Under the pieces are notes generated by a model. The model did not search any database, was not told the DNA's origin, and saw nothing but the letters and a program-made list of their open reading frames with translations. A program made the position numbers and the translations under genes. This document shows, piece by piece, positions 17,782 through 26,317 of a stretch of DNA of 64,000 nt. Origin of the DNA: QAMX01 sp964448855 (GTDB lineage: Bacteria > Bacillota > Clostridia > Oscillospirales > QAMX01). Numbering within the stretch: position 1 is the stretch's first letter; each line of letters starts with the position of its first letter. Where the stretch lies: the NCBI GenBank assembly GCA_964448855.1, contig CAYUXI010000012.1, positions 12,692-76,691 on the forward strand, read 5' to 3'.

Positions 17782-17810
17782 GGGGCAGGCGGCATTGGCC
17801 GCACTGCCCC
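17782..17810. terminator. Possible terminator hairpin after the ferredoxin gene
   Basis: GGGGCAGGCGGC and GCCGCACTGCCCC pair over 12 bp with one bulged base. On the minus strand it lies 25 bases after the ferredoxin stop, but the nearest T-run is some 30 bases further on, so this is a weak call. Confidence 0.4.
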
Positions 17811-17834
17811 TGTAAACCCCGCAAGTCGCGCTGA

Positions 17835-18005
17835 TTACTGCTGCTTCGGTGCATCAACCGGGCAGACACCGGCGCATGCGCCGCATTCGACGCAGACCTC
17901 CGGATCGATGACATATCTGTCTTCGCCCTGCGAAATCGCAGAGACCGGGCATTCTGCTTCGCAAGCGCCGCAGGAAATGCAGTCTTCACCGATAACGTAA
18001 GCCAT
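17835..18005 (-). CDS. Small 2[4Fe-4S] ferredoxin
   Basis: 56-residue protein starting MAYVIGEDCISCGACEAECP with a second cluster motif CVECGACAGVCPVDAP. The two CxxCxxCxxxCP motifs are those of clostridial-type bacterial ferredoxins that carry two [4Fe-4S] clusters and shuttle low-potential electrons. The ATG follows an AGGGGGC ribosome site by eight bases. It has its own promoter (18040-18067) and is probably monocistronic. A free low-potential ferredoxin fits an anaerobe. Confidence 0.95.
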   Translation of the reverse strand: MAYVIGEDCISCGACEAECPVSAISQGEDRYVIDPEVCVECGACAGVCPVDAPKQQ

Positions 18006-18039
18006 GGATAAAAGCCCCCTATCTCAGAGTGATACCTAT

Positions 18040-18067
18040 ATTTTACCATGAATCTCTAAAAAATCAA
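18040..18067 (-). promoter_or_regulatory. Promoter for the ferredoxin gene
   Basis: Minus strand TTGATT (18062-18067), 16-base spacer, TAAAAT (18040-18045), about 35 bases before the ferredoxin start. Confidence 0.6.
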
Positions 18068-18486
18068 CCCCCTCAGCCATGATAATTCGGAACTTTCTGA
18101 AAATCATTTGTATACTCCCGCTCCGAGCTGTGCAAAATAAGCATACCACCCGCTGAAATCTGTGCCGGTTGCACACTTTGTCGAAAGGAATATTCATGAA
18201 ACCTGCGAATCCTGTTTCCGTCGGTCGTCACGCACTGTCGCTGCAGCTTTCCCGGCCGCTCTGCTTGGAGTGGCTCTCCCCGGACGGTTCCCTGTTCCCC
18301 GCTTCTTTGCGCCATCAGAGCCGTTTTCGCCGTCCGCACGCATCGTCAGAGCAAAGGTCAGATTTTGATCGAACTTCGAAAATCGGAGCAATTCAGCGAA
18401 TTTCATTGGAATCATGAGAGTTCGTCCGATATTTTCACGCCGTCGTGAATTTTCGCGCTATTCAACTTGGACTTCGTCGATTTTCC
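18068..18486. other. Intergenic stretch between ferredoxin and ctsR
   Basis: About 420 bases without a confident gene. It separates the divergent ferredoxin and ctsR promoters. The only candidate is a small plus-strand reading frame at 18196-18417. I see no tRNA, riboswitch fold or repeat in it. Confidence 0.6.
18196..18417 (+). CDS. Possible small protein, uncertain
   Basis: A 73-codon frame starting ATG AAA CCT with AAAGGA six to seven bases upstream. The predicted product MKPANPVSVGRHALSLQLSR is basic and rich in Ser, Arg and Leu, and I recognise no family. No promoter is evident and frames of this length arise by chance at this GC content. It is listed only because the ribosome site is well placed. 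Confidence 0.22.
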   Translation: MKPANPVSVGRHALSLQLSRPLCLEWLSPDGSLFPASLRHQSRFRRPHASSEQRSDFDRTSKIGAIQRISLES

Positions 18487-18515
18487 GCTTGCTTCCCCGT
18501 TTCGGGCGGTGTATA
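18487..18515 (+). promoter_or_regulatory. Sigma-A promoter of the ctsR operon
   Basis: TTGCTT (18487-18492), 17-base spacer, TATAAT (18510-18515); a second TATAAT overlaps at 18515-18520. The CtsR box starts nine bases downstream of the -10, so bound repressor would cover the start site. Confidence 0.75.
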
Positions 18516-18523
18516 ATATAATC

Positions 18524-18540
18524 AAGGTTAAAGAAAGTCA
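18524..18540 (+). promoter_or_regulatory. CtsR operator
   Basis: GGTTAAA-GAA-AGTCAAA matches the CtsR heptad direct repeat (A/G)GTCAAA-nAn-(A/G)GTCAAA with one mismatch in the first half. It lies just after the -10 box of the ctsR promoter, implying autorepression and heat-shock control of the whole operon. Confidence 0.85.
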
Positions 18541-18562
18541 AAGTCAAATTGGTGGTGTTTAC

Positions 18563-19027
18563 GTGCGAATCAGTGACCTCATTGCCCATTATATCGAGCA
18601 GGAGCTGGAGCGGCAGGACGGCTCTGTGCAGCTCTCCCGCGGGGAGCTGGCCGAGCATTTCAACTGTGTCCCCAGCCAGATCAATTATGTCCTGACCACA
18701 CGCTTCACGCCGGAGCACGGCTATACCGTGGACAGTCGGCGCGGCGGCGGTGGTTACATCCGGATTACCCGCGTCCACATGGATCGGACGCTGTTGATGA
18801 TGCACGTCATCAACGCGATCGGCTCTGTGATTGACGCGCAGTCGGCCACCGCTTTCCTGCAGAATCTGCTGGCCGACGGTGTACTCGACCTCCAAACGGC
18901 CTCCGTCATTCATGCGGCTTTTTCGGATGCCGTGCTGCGCGACCTGCCGCGTGAATCACGCGACGCCGTCCGCGCTTCCATTATGAAACAGTGTCTGCTC
19001 GCTTGTGCGCAGCATTCAGAAAGGTGA
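18563..19027 (+). CDS. ctsR: Transcriptional repressor CtsR
   Basis: 154-residue heat-shock repressor that turns clp genes off until heat or arginine phosphorylation inactivates it. The N-terminal winged helix has RISDLIAHYIEQEL, the DNA-contact region FNCVPSQINYVLTTRF and the glycine-rich wing SRRGGGGYIRI (about residues 61-71). The C-terminal dimer domain follows. I use the GTG at 18563, which gives the expected RISDLI start; a longer frame would read through the promoter. It is the first of four operon genes, nine bases before mcsA. Confidence 0.95.
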   Translation: MRISDLIAHYIEQELERQDGSVQLSRGELAEHFNCVPSQINYVLTTRFTPEHGYTVDSRRGGGGYIRITRVHMDRTLLMMHVINAIGSVIDAQSATAFLQNLLADGVLDLQTASVIHAAFSDAVLRDLPRESRDAVRASIMKQCLLACAQHSER

Positions 19028-19035
19028 GATGAATT

Positions 19036-19572
19036 ATGCTTTGCGATCGTTGCAAAAAGAATACAGCCACATATCATTATAAACAGAACCTGAACGGACA
19101 GCTGACGGAGATGCACCTCTGTCCGGTCTGTGCCTCCGAATCGGCACACGGCGTTTTCAACGGGTTGGAGTCCCTCAGCAGCATTGGTTCGCTGCTGACC
19201 GGTGCGCTGCGCAGTGCCATTGCACCGGTGCGGCGCGTCTGCCCGCTCTGCGGTGCCACCTCCGCAGATATCGCCAAGACCGGGTATGCCGGTTGTCCGG
19301 CCTGCTACCAGACATTTGACGCGATGCTCGCGCCCTATATCGCCAAGCTGCACGGCCATGTGACGCACCGTGGACGGGTTCCGCTGTCGGCACAGAAGGT
19401 GCCCGACCCGGCGGAGGAGGCGCGCCGTCAGATGGAGCAGCTGAAGAAGGAACTGCAGGAAGCCATCCAGACCGAAAATTTCGAACAGGCTGCCGTGCTG
19501 CGCGACCAGATCAACGCGCTGAAGCAGTCGGAAGCATCCAACGGGGATGCACCGAAGACGCAGGCAGAATGA
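19036..19572 (+). CDS. mcsA: McsA, zinc-binding activator of McsB kinase
   Basis: 178 residues with the paired zinc motifs CDRCKK and CPVC near the N-terminus, CPLC and CPAC in the middle, and a C-terminal UVR domain (QTENFEQAAVLRDQINAL). In Bacillus McsA activates the arginine kinase McsB and modulates CtsR. The ClpC encoded downstream also has a UVR-like segment (KAASLRDE), consistent with these proteins acting in one complex. Standard operon position between ctsR and mcsB. Confidence 0.93.
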   Translation: MLCDRCKKNTATYHYKQNLNGQLTEMHLCPVCASESAHGVFNGLESLSSIGSLLTGALRSAIAPVRRVCPLCGATSADIAKTGYAGCPACYQTFDAMLAPYIAKLHGHVTHRGRVPLSAQKVPDPAEEARRQMEQLKKELQEAIQTENFEQAAVLRDQINALKQSEASNGDAPKTQAE

Positions 19573-19614
19573 GCCTTGCGCATTGTCAGAACACGAAGGG
19601 AATGAAGACTGTTT

Positions 19615-20667
19615 ATGGAAAATAACATTCAACTGAATCAATGGCTCAACCGTTCCGGTTCGGACGGCGATATTGTTGTCAGCACACGCATCCGTCTGGC
19701 TCGCAACTTAGACGGCATTCCGTTTCCTGCCCGGCAGAATCCGGAGGACGCCGAAAAGGTCGTCTCCGCATTCAATCACCAGCTGATGGAAAATCCGGCA
19801 TTGTCCGGGCTCTTTGCCTTCCGGAAATCGGCGTCGCTCTCCGATGCGGAGCGGGTCAGTCTGGTCGAGCGCCATCTGATCTCGCCGGAATTTGCCAAGA
19901 GCACCCTGCCCCGTGCGCTCTGTCTGTCTGCCGACGAGGGCATTTCCGTTATGATCAACGAAGAGGATCACCTCCGTCTGCAGGTCATGGGCTCCGGCTT
20001 CTGCATCAACGAATGTCTCGCCTGTGCCGTGGCGCTGGATCAGGTGCTGGACGAGGGGCTGAACCGCGAAGACCTGCACTATGCGTTTGACGAGAAGCTC
20101 GGATATCTAACGCATTGCCCGACCAATCTCGGCTGCGGGATGCGCGTATCGGTCATGCTGCATCTGCCGCTGCTGGCCGCCAACGGCCGTCTGAAGGCGC
20201 TGATGAACGAGGCCGGCAATCTGGGTCTGGTCATTCGTGGGTATTACGGCGAAGGCAGCCGCGAATCCGGCCATCTGTATCAGATTTCCAACCGGATGTC
20301 GCTCGGCTGCACCGAGCAGGAGCTCTGCGACAATCTGCGGGAGATCGTCGCGCAGATCATTCAGGAGGAGCGGGAGGCGCGTCAGACGCTTCTGGAAAGC
20401 AGCCGTTTGCAGCTGGAAGATCGCGTCTGCCGATCTCATGCCATTTTGAAGGCGGCGCGGCTGATTTCCGCCGATGACGCCATGACGCTGCTCAGCGATG
20501 AGCGGTTTGGCATTTCGCTCGGCCTGATTCCCGGCGATATTCAGACGGTGAACGCGCTGCTCTTTGATATTCAGCCCGCCACCCTCTGTCTGAACGCCAT
20601 GCTGCCCGCCAATGCGGAGCAGCGCGACGAAGCCCGCGCCACGCTGCTGCGTGAGCGTTTGGCGTAA
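19615..20667 (+). CDS. mcsB: Protein-arginine kinase McsB
   Basis: 350-residue phosphagen-kinase-family enzyme that phosphorylates arginine residues on proteins, marking them for ClpC-ClpP degradation and inactivating CtsR. Signature blocks are DIVVSTRIRLARNLDGIPF, the acidic INEEDHLRLQ and GYLTHCPTNLGCGMRVSVML, which carry nucleotide- and guanidino-binding residues of the family. Full length. The 42 bases before it contain a weak ribosome site, GAAGGGAATGAAG, well upstream of the ATG. Confidence 0.95.
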   Translation: MENNIQLNQWLNRSGSDGDIVVSTRIRLARNLDGIPFPARQNPEDAEKVVSAFNHQLMENPALSGLFAFRKSASLSDAERVSLVERHLISPEFAKSTLPRALCLSADEGISVMINEEDHLRLQVMGSGFCINECLACAVALDQVLDEGLNREDLHYAFDEKLGYLTHCPTNLGCGMRVSVMLHLPLLAANGRLKALMNEAGNLGLVIRGYYGEGSRESGHLYQISNRMSLGCTEQELCDNLREIVAQIIQEEREARQTLLESSRLQLEDRVCRSHAILKAARLISADDAMTLLSDERFGISLGLIPGDIQTVNALLFDIQPATLCLNAMLPANAEQRDEARATLLRERLA

Positions 20668-20745
20668 CCCCTGCATTGCGAGGCGTCCGTCCGCCGCCGG
20701 GCGCGCCGTTCGGTTCAGAATGCGTGCGGAGAAAAGAGGGCTCAT

Positions 20746-23229
20746 ATGACAGACAAACGTTTTACGCAGCGCGCCAACCGTGCCATCAGTCTGGCTTACG
20801 CCGCTGCGGTTGAAATGGGACACAGCTATATCGGAAGTGAGCATCTCCTGCTCGGTCTGCTGCAGGAGCAGGAGGGCGTCGCCGCACGGGTGCTGACTGG
20901 TCTTGGCGTCACGGCCAACGACGTTGCGGAGCGCATCCGCGAGGATATCGGGTTCGGTACCGCCGGAGACAAACCGCAGGATTTGACGCCGCGTTCGAAG
21001 CTGATTCTGAACTACGCCTCCGACGAGGCGGTGCGGCTGCGCCACAACTACATCGGAACGGAGCACATTTTGCTCGGCATCATCCGCGAACGGGAAAATC
21101 TCGGTGCGCGCATTCTCTATGAGCTGTGCGGCGACCTGCGCAAAATCGCTGAATGCGTACTGAAGGCCGTCGGCGGCGGTGAGCACGACAGTGTGCCGGA
21201 GGCCGCACCTGCGCAGGGCGGAACCGCCTCCGGGAACGGTCGGCCATCGTCCGGCGGCGAGCCGAAGCTGCTGCATGAATACGCCCGCAATTTGAACGCG
21301 ATGGCCGCCGATTCCAGTCTGGATCCGGTCATCGGCCGGACAGAGGAAATCAACCGTGTGATTCAGATTCTTTCCCGTCGAACCAAGAACAACCCGGTGC
21401 TCATCGGTGAGCCCGGTGTCGGCAAAACAGCCGTTGTGGAAGGGCTGGCGCAGAAAATTGTTCTGGGCGACATCCCCGAAAATCTGAAGGATCGGCAGAT
21501 TTTTACGCTCGATCTCGCCGGAACCATCGCGGGAACGAAATACCGCGGAGAATTTGAGGAGCGCATCCGCGCCATTCTCGACGAAGTTAAAAAGGCCGGG
21601 AACATCATTCTTTTCATCGACGAAATCCACACGCTGATCGGTGCGGGCGGCGCAGAGGGTGCCATTGATGCGGCCAACATTCTGAAGCCCGCTCTGGCAC
21701 GCGGCGAAATTCAGGTGATCGGCGCGACGACCTTCAATGAATACAAGAAGCACATTGAAAAGGATGCGGCGCTGGAACGCCGGTTCCAGCCGGTGCAGAT
21801 CGGTGAGCCGTCGGAGGCCGACAGCATCCTGATTCTGAAGGGGCTGCGCGACCGCTACGAGGCGCACCACAAGATCAAGATTCCGGATGAGGCGATTGAG
21901 GCCGCCGTCCGCCTGTCGGCGCGGTATCTAAATGACCGGTTTTTGCCGGACAAGGCCATCGACCTGATCGACGAGGCCGCCGCAAAAGCGCGGCTGTCCA
22001 CCCTGACGCCGCCGTCCGATCTGAAGGAGCTGGCCGATGAAATTGCACAGCTGTCGGTCGAGAAGGAGGAAGCCGTCCGCGCCCAGGATTTTGAAAAGGC
22101 TGCTTCGCTGCGCGATGAAGAATCGCGCAAAAAGGAGCTGCTGGAGGCGCGCCGTTCGACCTGGCAGAGTGCATCGACGAAGCACGCCGATTCCATTGGT
22201 GCGGACGATATCGCCGGAATCATCGCCGCATGGACGGGGATTCCCGTTCGCCGATTGACGGAGACGGAGGGCGAACGGCTGCTGCACATGGAATCCACGC
22301 TGCACGCCCGCGTGATTGGTCAGGACGAAGCCGTCACCGCCGTCGCCAAGGCCATTCGCCGTGGCCGTGCCGGACTCAAGGATCCGAAGCGTCCGCTCGG
22401 CTCGTTCCTCTTTTTGGGGCCGACCGGTGTTGGCAAAACGGAGCTGTGCAAGGCGCTGGCCGAGAGTCTCTTCGGCGACGAATCGGCTATGATTCGCTTT
22501 GATATGTCCGAATACATGGAAAAGCACACCGTCAGCCGGATGGTCGGCTCGCCGCCGGGGTATGTCGGCTTTGAAGAGGGCGGGCAGCTCACGGAGCGCG
22601 TCCGCCGGAAGCCCTACAGCGTGATTCTGTTTGATGAGATCGAGAAGGCGCATCCGGACGTGTTCAACATCCTGCTGCAAATTATGGAGGACGGCGTTCT
22701 GACGGATGGTCAGGGGCGTCATGTCAGCTTCCGGAATGCGATCATTGTAATGACCTCCAACGTCGGCGCGGGCAGCATTGTCCGTCAGAATCACCCGCTC
22801 GGCTTTGCGCCGGTTTCCGATGAGAACCGGAACGTGCGTGACATCGTCATGGAGGAGCTGAAGCACACCTTCCGCCCCGAATTTCTGAACCGCATCGATG
22901 ACATCATCGTCTTCGCCAAGCTGACCGAAGCGGATATCCGCCAAATCGCCGTCCATATGCTGGCCGGGCTGGCTGGACGTCTGGAGGAGCTGCAGGTCAG
23001 TTTGCAGTGGGACGATGCGGCGGTTGCGCTGCTGGCCACCGCCGGGTACGATCCCGTGTACGGGGCGCGTCCGCTGCGGCGAACCATCCGTTCGCTGGTG
23101 GAGGATCCGCTCTCCGAGCAGCTGCTCGACCGCACCATTTCGCCCGGAGATACCGTGGTGCTCTCCGCAGAGGATGGCCGCATCACCATCACCGCGCAAA
23201 CCGTTTCTACGAATCCAACTGAAGCCTGA
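20746..23229 (+). CDS. clpC: AAA+ unfoldase ClpC
   Basis: 827-residue Hsp100 unfoldase that feeds proteins, including arginine-phosphorylated ones, to ClpP. Order: Clp N-domain (1-145), a Gly/Ser-rich linker, AAA module 1 with Walker A GEPGVGKTAVV, a middle domain containing the UVR-like KAASLRDE, and AAA module 2 with GPTGVGKTELCKALAE and SRMVGSPPGYVGFEEGG, then a C-terminal domain. clpP is not in the window. A rho-independent terminator follows, so this is the last operon gene. Confidence 0.96.
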   Translation: MTDKRFTQRANRAISLAYAAAVEMGHSYIGSEHLLLGLLQEQEGVAARVLTGLGVTANDVAERIREDIGFGTAGDKPQDLTPRSKLILNYASDEAVRLRHNYIGTEHILLGIIRERENLGARILYELCGDLRKIAECVLKAVGGGEHDSVPEAAPAQGGTASGNGRPSSGGEPKLLHEYARNLNAMAADSSLDPVIGRTEEINRVIQILSRRTKNNPVLIGEPGVGKTAVVEGLAQKIVLGDIPENLKDRQIFTLDLAGTIAGTKYRGEFEERIRAILDEVKKAGNIILFIDEIHTLIGAGGAEGAIDAANILKPALARGEIQVIGATTFNEYKKHIEKDAALERRFQPVQIGEPSEADSILILKGLRDRYEAHHKIKIPDEAIEAAVRLSARYLNDRFLPDKAIDLIDEAAAKARLSTLTPPSDLKELADEIAQLSVEKEEAVRAQDFEKAASLRDEESRKKELLEARRSTWQSASTKHADSIGADDIAGIIAAWTGIPVRRLTETEGERLLHMESTLHARVIGQDEAVTAVAKAIRRGRAGLKDPKRPLGSFLFLGPTGVGKTELCKALAESLFGDESAMIRFDMSEYMEKHTVSRMVGSPPGYVGFEEGGQLTERVRRKPYSVILFDEIEKAHPDVFNILLQIMEDGVLTDGQGRHVSFRNAIIVMTSNVGAGSIVRQNHPLGFAPVSDENRNVRDIVMEELKHTFRPEFLNRIDDIIVFAKLTEADIRQIAVHMLAGLAGRLEELQVSLQWDDAAVALLATAGYDPVYGARPLRRTIRSLVEDPLSEQLLDRTISPGDTVVLSAEDGRITITAQTVSTNPTEA

Positions 23230-23235
23230 GCTTTT

Positions 23236-23273
23236 CGCCTGCCGCTTTCTCCATGTCAGCGGCAGGCGTTTTG
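23236..23273 (+). terminator. Terminator of the ctsR-clpC operon
   Basis: CGCCTGCCGCT and AGCGGCAGGCG pair over 11 bp with an 11-base loop, followed by TTTT, seven bases after the clpC stop. Confidence 0.88.
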
Positions 23274-23294
23274 TCACCTTTTGTCGGTTTGTTC

Positions 23295-23323
23295 TTGCTT
23301 TTCCGGTGCATTGATGATATAAT
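23295..23323 (+). promoter_or_regulatory. Promoter for the membrane protein/glutaminase pair
   Basis: TTGCTT (23295-23300), 17-base spacer, TATAAT (23318-23323) with TGA in front. It lies 43 bases before the membrane-protein start. Confidence 0.75.
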
Positions 23324-23365
23324 TATTTCCGGTACAGAAAGCATTCCGGAAGGAGGGACACAGCC

Positions 23366-24259
23366 ATGAAACGACAGCGCAAATCGTTGCGCGCTCATCT
23401 GCTGTGGGATCAGCAGCAGGATCGTTCGATCGTCCGGAGCATCCTGTCGGCCATTGTTGTCGTCATCATTTTCCGTCAGCTGTGGCTCGGCAACTACGAA
23501 AACGTGTTCATCGGGCTGCTGACGCTCGTGTTGTTTGCCGTGCCGGGCTTTCTCGGGAATCGCCTTGGGCTGGATCTGCCGCCGCTTCTCCGGAATATCG
23601 TCTTCTGCTTTATCTTTGCCGCAGAAATTCTCGGAGAAATTTCCTCGTTTTTCACAAAAGTCCCCTTCTGGGATGCCATGCTGCACACCACCACCGGGTT
23701 TCTCATGGCTGCGGTCGGTTTTTCTCTGGTCGATCTTCTGAACCGTGATGAACAGATTTCCTTTCATTTGTCGCCGTTCTTTCTGGCTGTTGTCGCCTTC
23801 TGCTTTTCCATGACGATTGGTGTGCTCTGGGAGTTTTTTGAATTCTCCGCCGATCAGCTTCTGCATATTGATATGCAGAAGGACACCGTGATTCACACCA
23901 TCAACAGCGTCAGTCTCGACCCAGACGGGCTGAACGTCGTCCACCATGTCCAGGTGGACAGCGTCATCATCAACGGTGAGGACTGGACGGAGACGCTTGG
24001 CGGCTATCTCGACATCGGTCTGATTGACACCATGAAGGATCTGTTCGTCAACTTCATCGGCGCCGTTGTGTTTTCCGTCATCGGGTATTTCTACGTCAAA
24101 ACACGCGGCAAGGGCAAAATCGCCCGCAATCTGATTCCAAAGGTCCGGCGCAACGCTGCTGCGCCGGTTGCATCTGAAGCTACTACAAACGAAACAAACA
24201 GAAAGGATTGTACTTCCAATGAAAATGAGACCACCTGCCACCCCGCTGATCACGATTGA
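23366..24259 (+). CDS. Polytopic membrane protein, DUF2238/YjdF-like
   Basis: 297 residues. About six hydrophobic segments are seen in the first 165 residues and one near 220-240. Blocks such as MLHTTTGFLMAAVGF, GVLWEFFEFSADQ and DTMKDLFVNFIGAVVFSVIG resemble the DUF2238 (YjdF) membrane family, in which His, Glu and Asp within helices are conserved; function is unknown. The region between them (about 165-215) looks soluble. The C-terminal 41 bases overlap the next gene in another frame, so the two are probably translationally coupled. The Asn/Thr-rich tail is the part that overlaps. Confidence 0.75.
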   Translation: MKRQRKSLRAHLLWDQQQDRSIVRSILSAIVVVIIFRQLWLGNYENVFIGLLTLVLFAVPGFLGNRLGLDLPPLLRNIVFCFIFAAEILGEISSFFTKVPFWDAMLHTTTGFLMAAVGFSLVDLLNRDEQISFHLSPFFLAVVAFCFSMTIGVLWEFFEFSADQLLHIDMQKDTVIHTINSVSLDPDGLNVVHHVQVDSVIINGEDWTETLGGYLDIGLIDTMKDLFVNFIGAVVFSVIGYFYVKTRGKGKIARNLIPKVRRNAAAPVASEATTNETNRKDCTSNENETTCHPADHD

Positions 24260-26084
24260 TCCCTATTTTTCCGTCTGGTGTACCGCGGATACACTGGTTG
24301 ATCATGACACCTGCCACTGGACGGGAAAACCAAACCGTCTGGTCGGTGAAGCCGTCATTGACGGCAAGAGCTATCATTTCATGGGCTGCGGCTCCGGCGA
24401 AGCCATGACGCAGACGAATTTTGAAATGGACTACCTTTCCACGTTCTACACCTACTGTGCAGCCGGTGTGGCGCTGACGCTGCGCTTCACCTCGCCGCTG
24501 CTTCTGACCGATCTGGCGCTCTGCTCCCGTCCGGTTTCCTATCTCTCCGTGACGGCCTCGACGACAGACGGCAAGCCGCACACGGTGTCGCTCCGCATTT
24601 TCGCCGATCATGAGCTCTGCCTCGACCACAAGGGGCAGCATGAGACGGCCGCGGAGGTTCGGAATCTGGATTCCGTCTGCGCCGTTCGTGTCGGCAACAC
24701 AGAGCAGCATCCGCTGAACCGTTCCGGCGACGATCTCCGGATTGACTGGGGCTACTTCTGGCTGGCCACCGATGCCGCCGGTGCTTCCGCCTCCTGCGAA
24801 GCGGAGGGCATTGCCGTTTCCGCGCCCGTCGCCTGCGGCTCCTCCGTGCTGTTTGCGTTTGCATATGACGATATCCACTCCCTCGAATATTTCGGCGAAC
24901 CGGTGGATGCCTACTGGCGTTCCAGCGGCGAATCGTTCGAAGAGATGCTGGTCGGCGCGTTCCGCGATTGCCATGCGGTTCTGCACCGCTGCGATGCGTT
25001 CTCGCATACGTTGGCAGAGCGCTGCCTGTCTGCGGGCGGTGAGCAATATCTGGAGCTGACGGTGCTCGCTTATCGTCAGGCCATTGCCGCGCACAAGCTC
25101 TGTCTGGATGCGGACGGCGCACCGATTTTTGTCTCCAAGGAATGCTTCTCGAACGGCTGTGCGGCGACAGTGGACGTCACCTACCCGTCCATCCCGCTCT
25201 TCCTGCTGTTCCAGCCGGAGCTGGTCAACGCGATGCTGCGGCCGATTTTCCGGTATGCCGCTTCCGATGCGTGGCCGTTTGACTTTGCACCGCACGATGC
25301 CGGCTGCTATCCGCTGCTCAACGGTCAGGTCTACAGTGACGGCGTGAACCCGGAGAATCAGATGCCCGTTGAGGAATGCGGCAATATGCTGATCTGCGCG
25401 TATGCCGCCGCCTACTATGCGGACGATGCGTCCTTCGCAATTTCGCACCTCGATCTGCTGACGCGCTGGGCGGACTACCTGGTTCAGGTCGGCGTCAACC
25501 CGGACAACCAGCTCTGCACTGACGACTTCGCCGGACATCTGGCGCACAACTGCAACCTGTCGCTGAAATCCATCTGCGCACTCGCCTGCTTCGCCCGTCT
25601 GCTCACCATGGCCGGTCGCGACGGCAGCGCGTATGAGAGCGCCGCGCACCGCATGGCTGATGAATGGGTGACACTGGCCGCCAACGGCGACGGCTCCTAC
25701 CGTCTGGCGTTTGATCAGCCCGGCACCTTCAGCATGAAATACAACATGATCTGGGATCAGATTTTCGGTCTGAACCTGTTCGATCCGTCCGTCTCCGAGA
25801 CGGAGGTCGCCTCCTATGTGGAGAGACAGAACCGCTTCGGCCTGCCGCTGGACAACCGCGCAGACTACACGAAATCAGACTGGCTCGTCTGGTCGGCTTC
25901 CCTCTGCACGACGACGGCTGCATTCCAGGCGCTGATCGCTCCGCTGTGGCTGGCCTATGACAAAACGCCGGATCGTGTCCCGATGACCGACTGGTATTTC
26001 ACCTCCACCGCCAAGCAGCGCGGCTTCCAGAATCGGACGGTTCAGGGTGGTATTTTCATCCGGCTTCTGATGCCGAAGGCGTAA
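24219..26084 (+). CDS. GtaA-like glutaminase-family protein (DUF4964/5127/4965/1793)
   Basis: 621 residues. The start RPPATPLITIDPYFSVW and TCHWTGKPN match the DUF4964 module, followed by DUF5127/DUF4965-like regions and the C-terminal alpha/alpha-barrel with SKECFSNGCAATVDVTYPS, APHDAGCYPLLNGQVY, MPVEECGNMLICAYA and CTDDFAGHLAHNCNLS. Fungal GtaA in this family is a secreted glutaminase, but most members are uncharacterised and some are probably glycoside-active, so the activity is uncertain. I see no signal peptide: the ATG at 24219 gives a cytosolic protein. It overlaps the preceding membrane-protein gene by 41 bases. Confidence 0.82.
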   Translation: MKMRPPATPLITIDPYFSVWCTADTLVDHDTCHWTGKPNRLVGEAVIDGKSYHFMGCGSGEAMTQTNFEMDYLSTFYTYCAAGVALTLRFTSPLLLTDLALCSRPVSYLSVTASTTDGKPHTVSLRIFADHELCLDHKGQHETAAEVRNLDSVCAVRVGNTEQHPLNRSGDDLRIDWGYFWLATDAAGASASCEAEGIAVSAPVACGSSVLFAFAYDDIHSLEYFGEPVDAYWRSSGESFEEMLVGAFRDCHAVLHRCDAFSHTLAERCLSAGGEQYLELTVLAYRQAIAAHKLCLDADGAPIFVSKECFSNGCAATVDVTYPSIPLFLLFQPELVNAMLRPIFRYAASDAWPFDFAPHDAGCYPLLNGQVYSDGVNPENQMPVEECGNMLICAYAAAYYADDASFAISHLDLLTRWADYLVQVGVNPDNQLCTDDFAGHLAHNCNLSLKSICALACFARLLTMAGRDGSAYESAAHRMADEWVTLAANGDGSYRLAFDQPGTFSMKYNMIWDQIFGLNLFDPSVSETEVASYVERQNRFGLPLDNRADYTKSDWLVWSASLCTTTAAFQALIAPLWLAYDKTPDRVPMTDWYFTSTAKQRGFQNRTVQGGIFIRLLMPKA

Positions 26085-26099
26085 CATCGCCCCGTTGTT

Positions 26100-26132
26100 G
26101 CAGGAATCCGCAAATTTTTTGCGGATTCCTGC
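26100..26132. terminator. Perfect 15-bp hairpin after the glutaminase-like gene
   Basis: GCAGGAATCCGCAAA and its exact complement flank a TTT loop. The stem carries an internal T6 but no T-run follows on the plus strand, so it is an atypical terminator or an mRNA 3'-end stabiliser. Confidence 0.6.
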
Positions 26133-26142
26133 AAAGAACCCC

Positions 26143-26171
26143 TTGCAATTCCATGGAAAACATGGTAATAT
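26143..26171 (+). promoter_or_regulatory. Promoter for ppdK
   Basis: TTGCAA (26143-26148), 17-base spacer, TAATAT (26166-26171). It is followed by a leader of about 140 bases before the ppdK start. Confidence 0.65.
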
Positions 26172-26174
26172 TAT

Positions 26175-26268
26175 AGCAGATAAATGAATGAGCGTATTGT
26201 TGTGTTTCTTTTTGCGCACACAGGTCTTTTTCCAAAGCTGTTTTCCGCCGAAAACAGCTTTATCTGCT
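26175..26268 (+). promoter_or_regulatory. Structured 5' leader of ppdK
   Basis: A perfect 12-bp hairpin lies at 26234-26261 (AAAGCTGTTTTC, loop CGCC). Around it, AGCAGATAAA (26175-26184) is exactly complementary to TTTATCTGCT (26259-26268), and the two pairings compete for 26259-26261. A T-rich stretch follows the hairpin. It could be an attenuator or protein-binding leader; I recognise no known riboswitch class. Confidence 0.45.
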
Positions 26269-26317
26269 TTTCATTTTCGTGCTTTATTTTTTGATTCGGC
26301 GGAGAAACGGAGAAACT

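Noticed and set aside
18073..18339. 88-codon minus-strand frame in the ferredoxin-ctsR gap
   Set aside because: Overlaps the ferredoxin promoter region, has no ribosome site and no known motif.
20107..21870. 587-codon minus-strand frame across mcsB and clpC
   Set aside because: Antisense shadow of two conserved genes.
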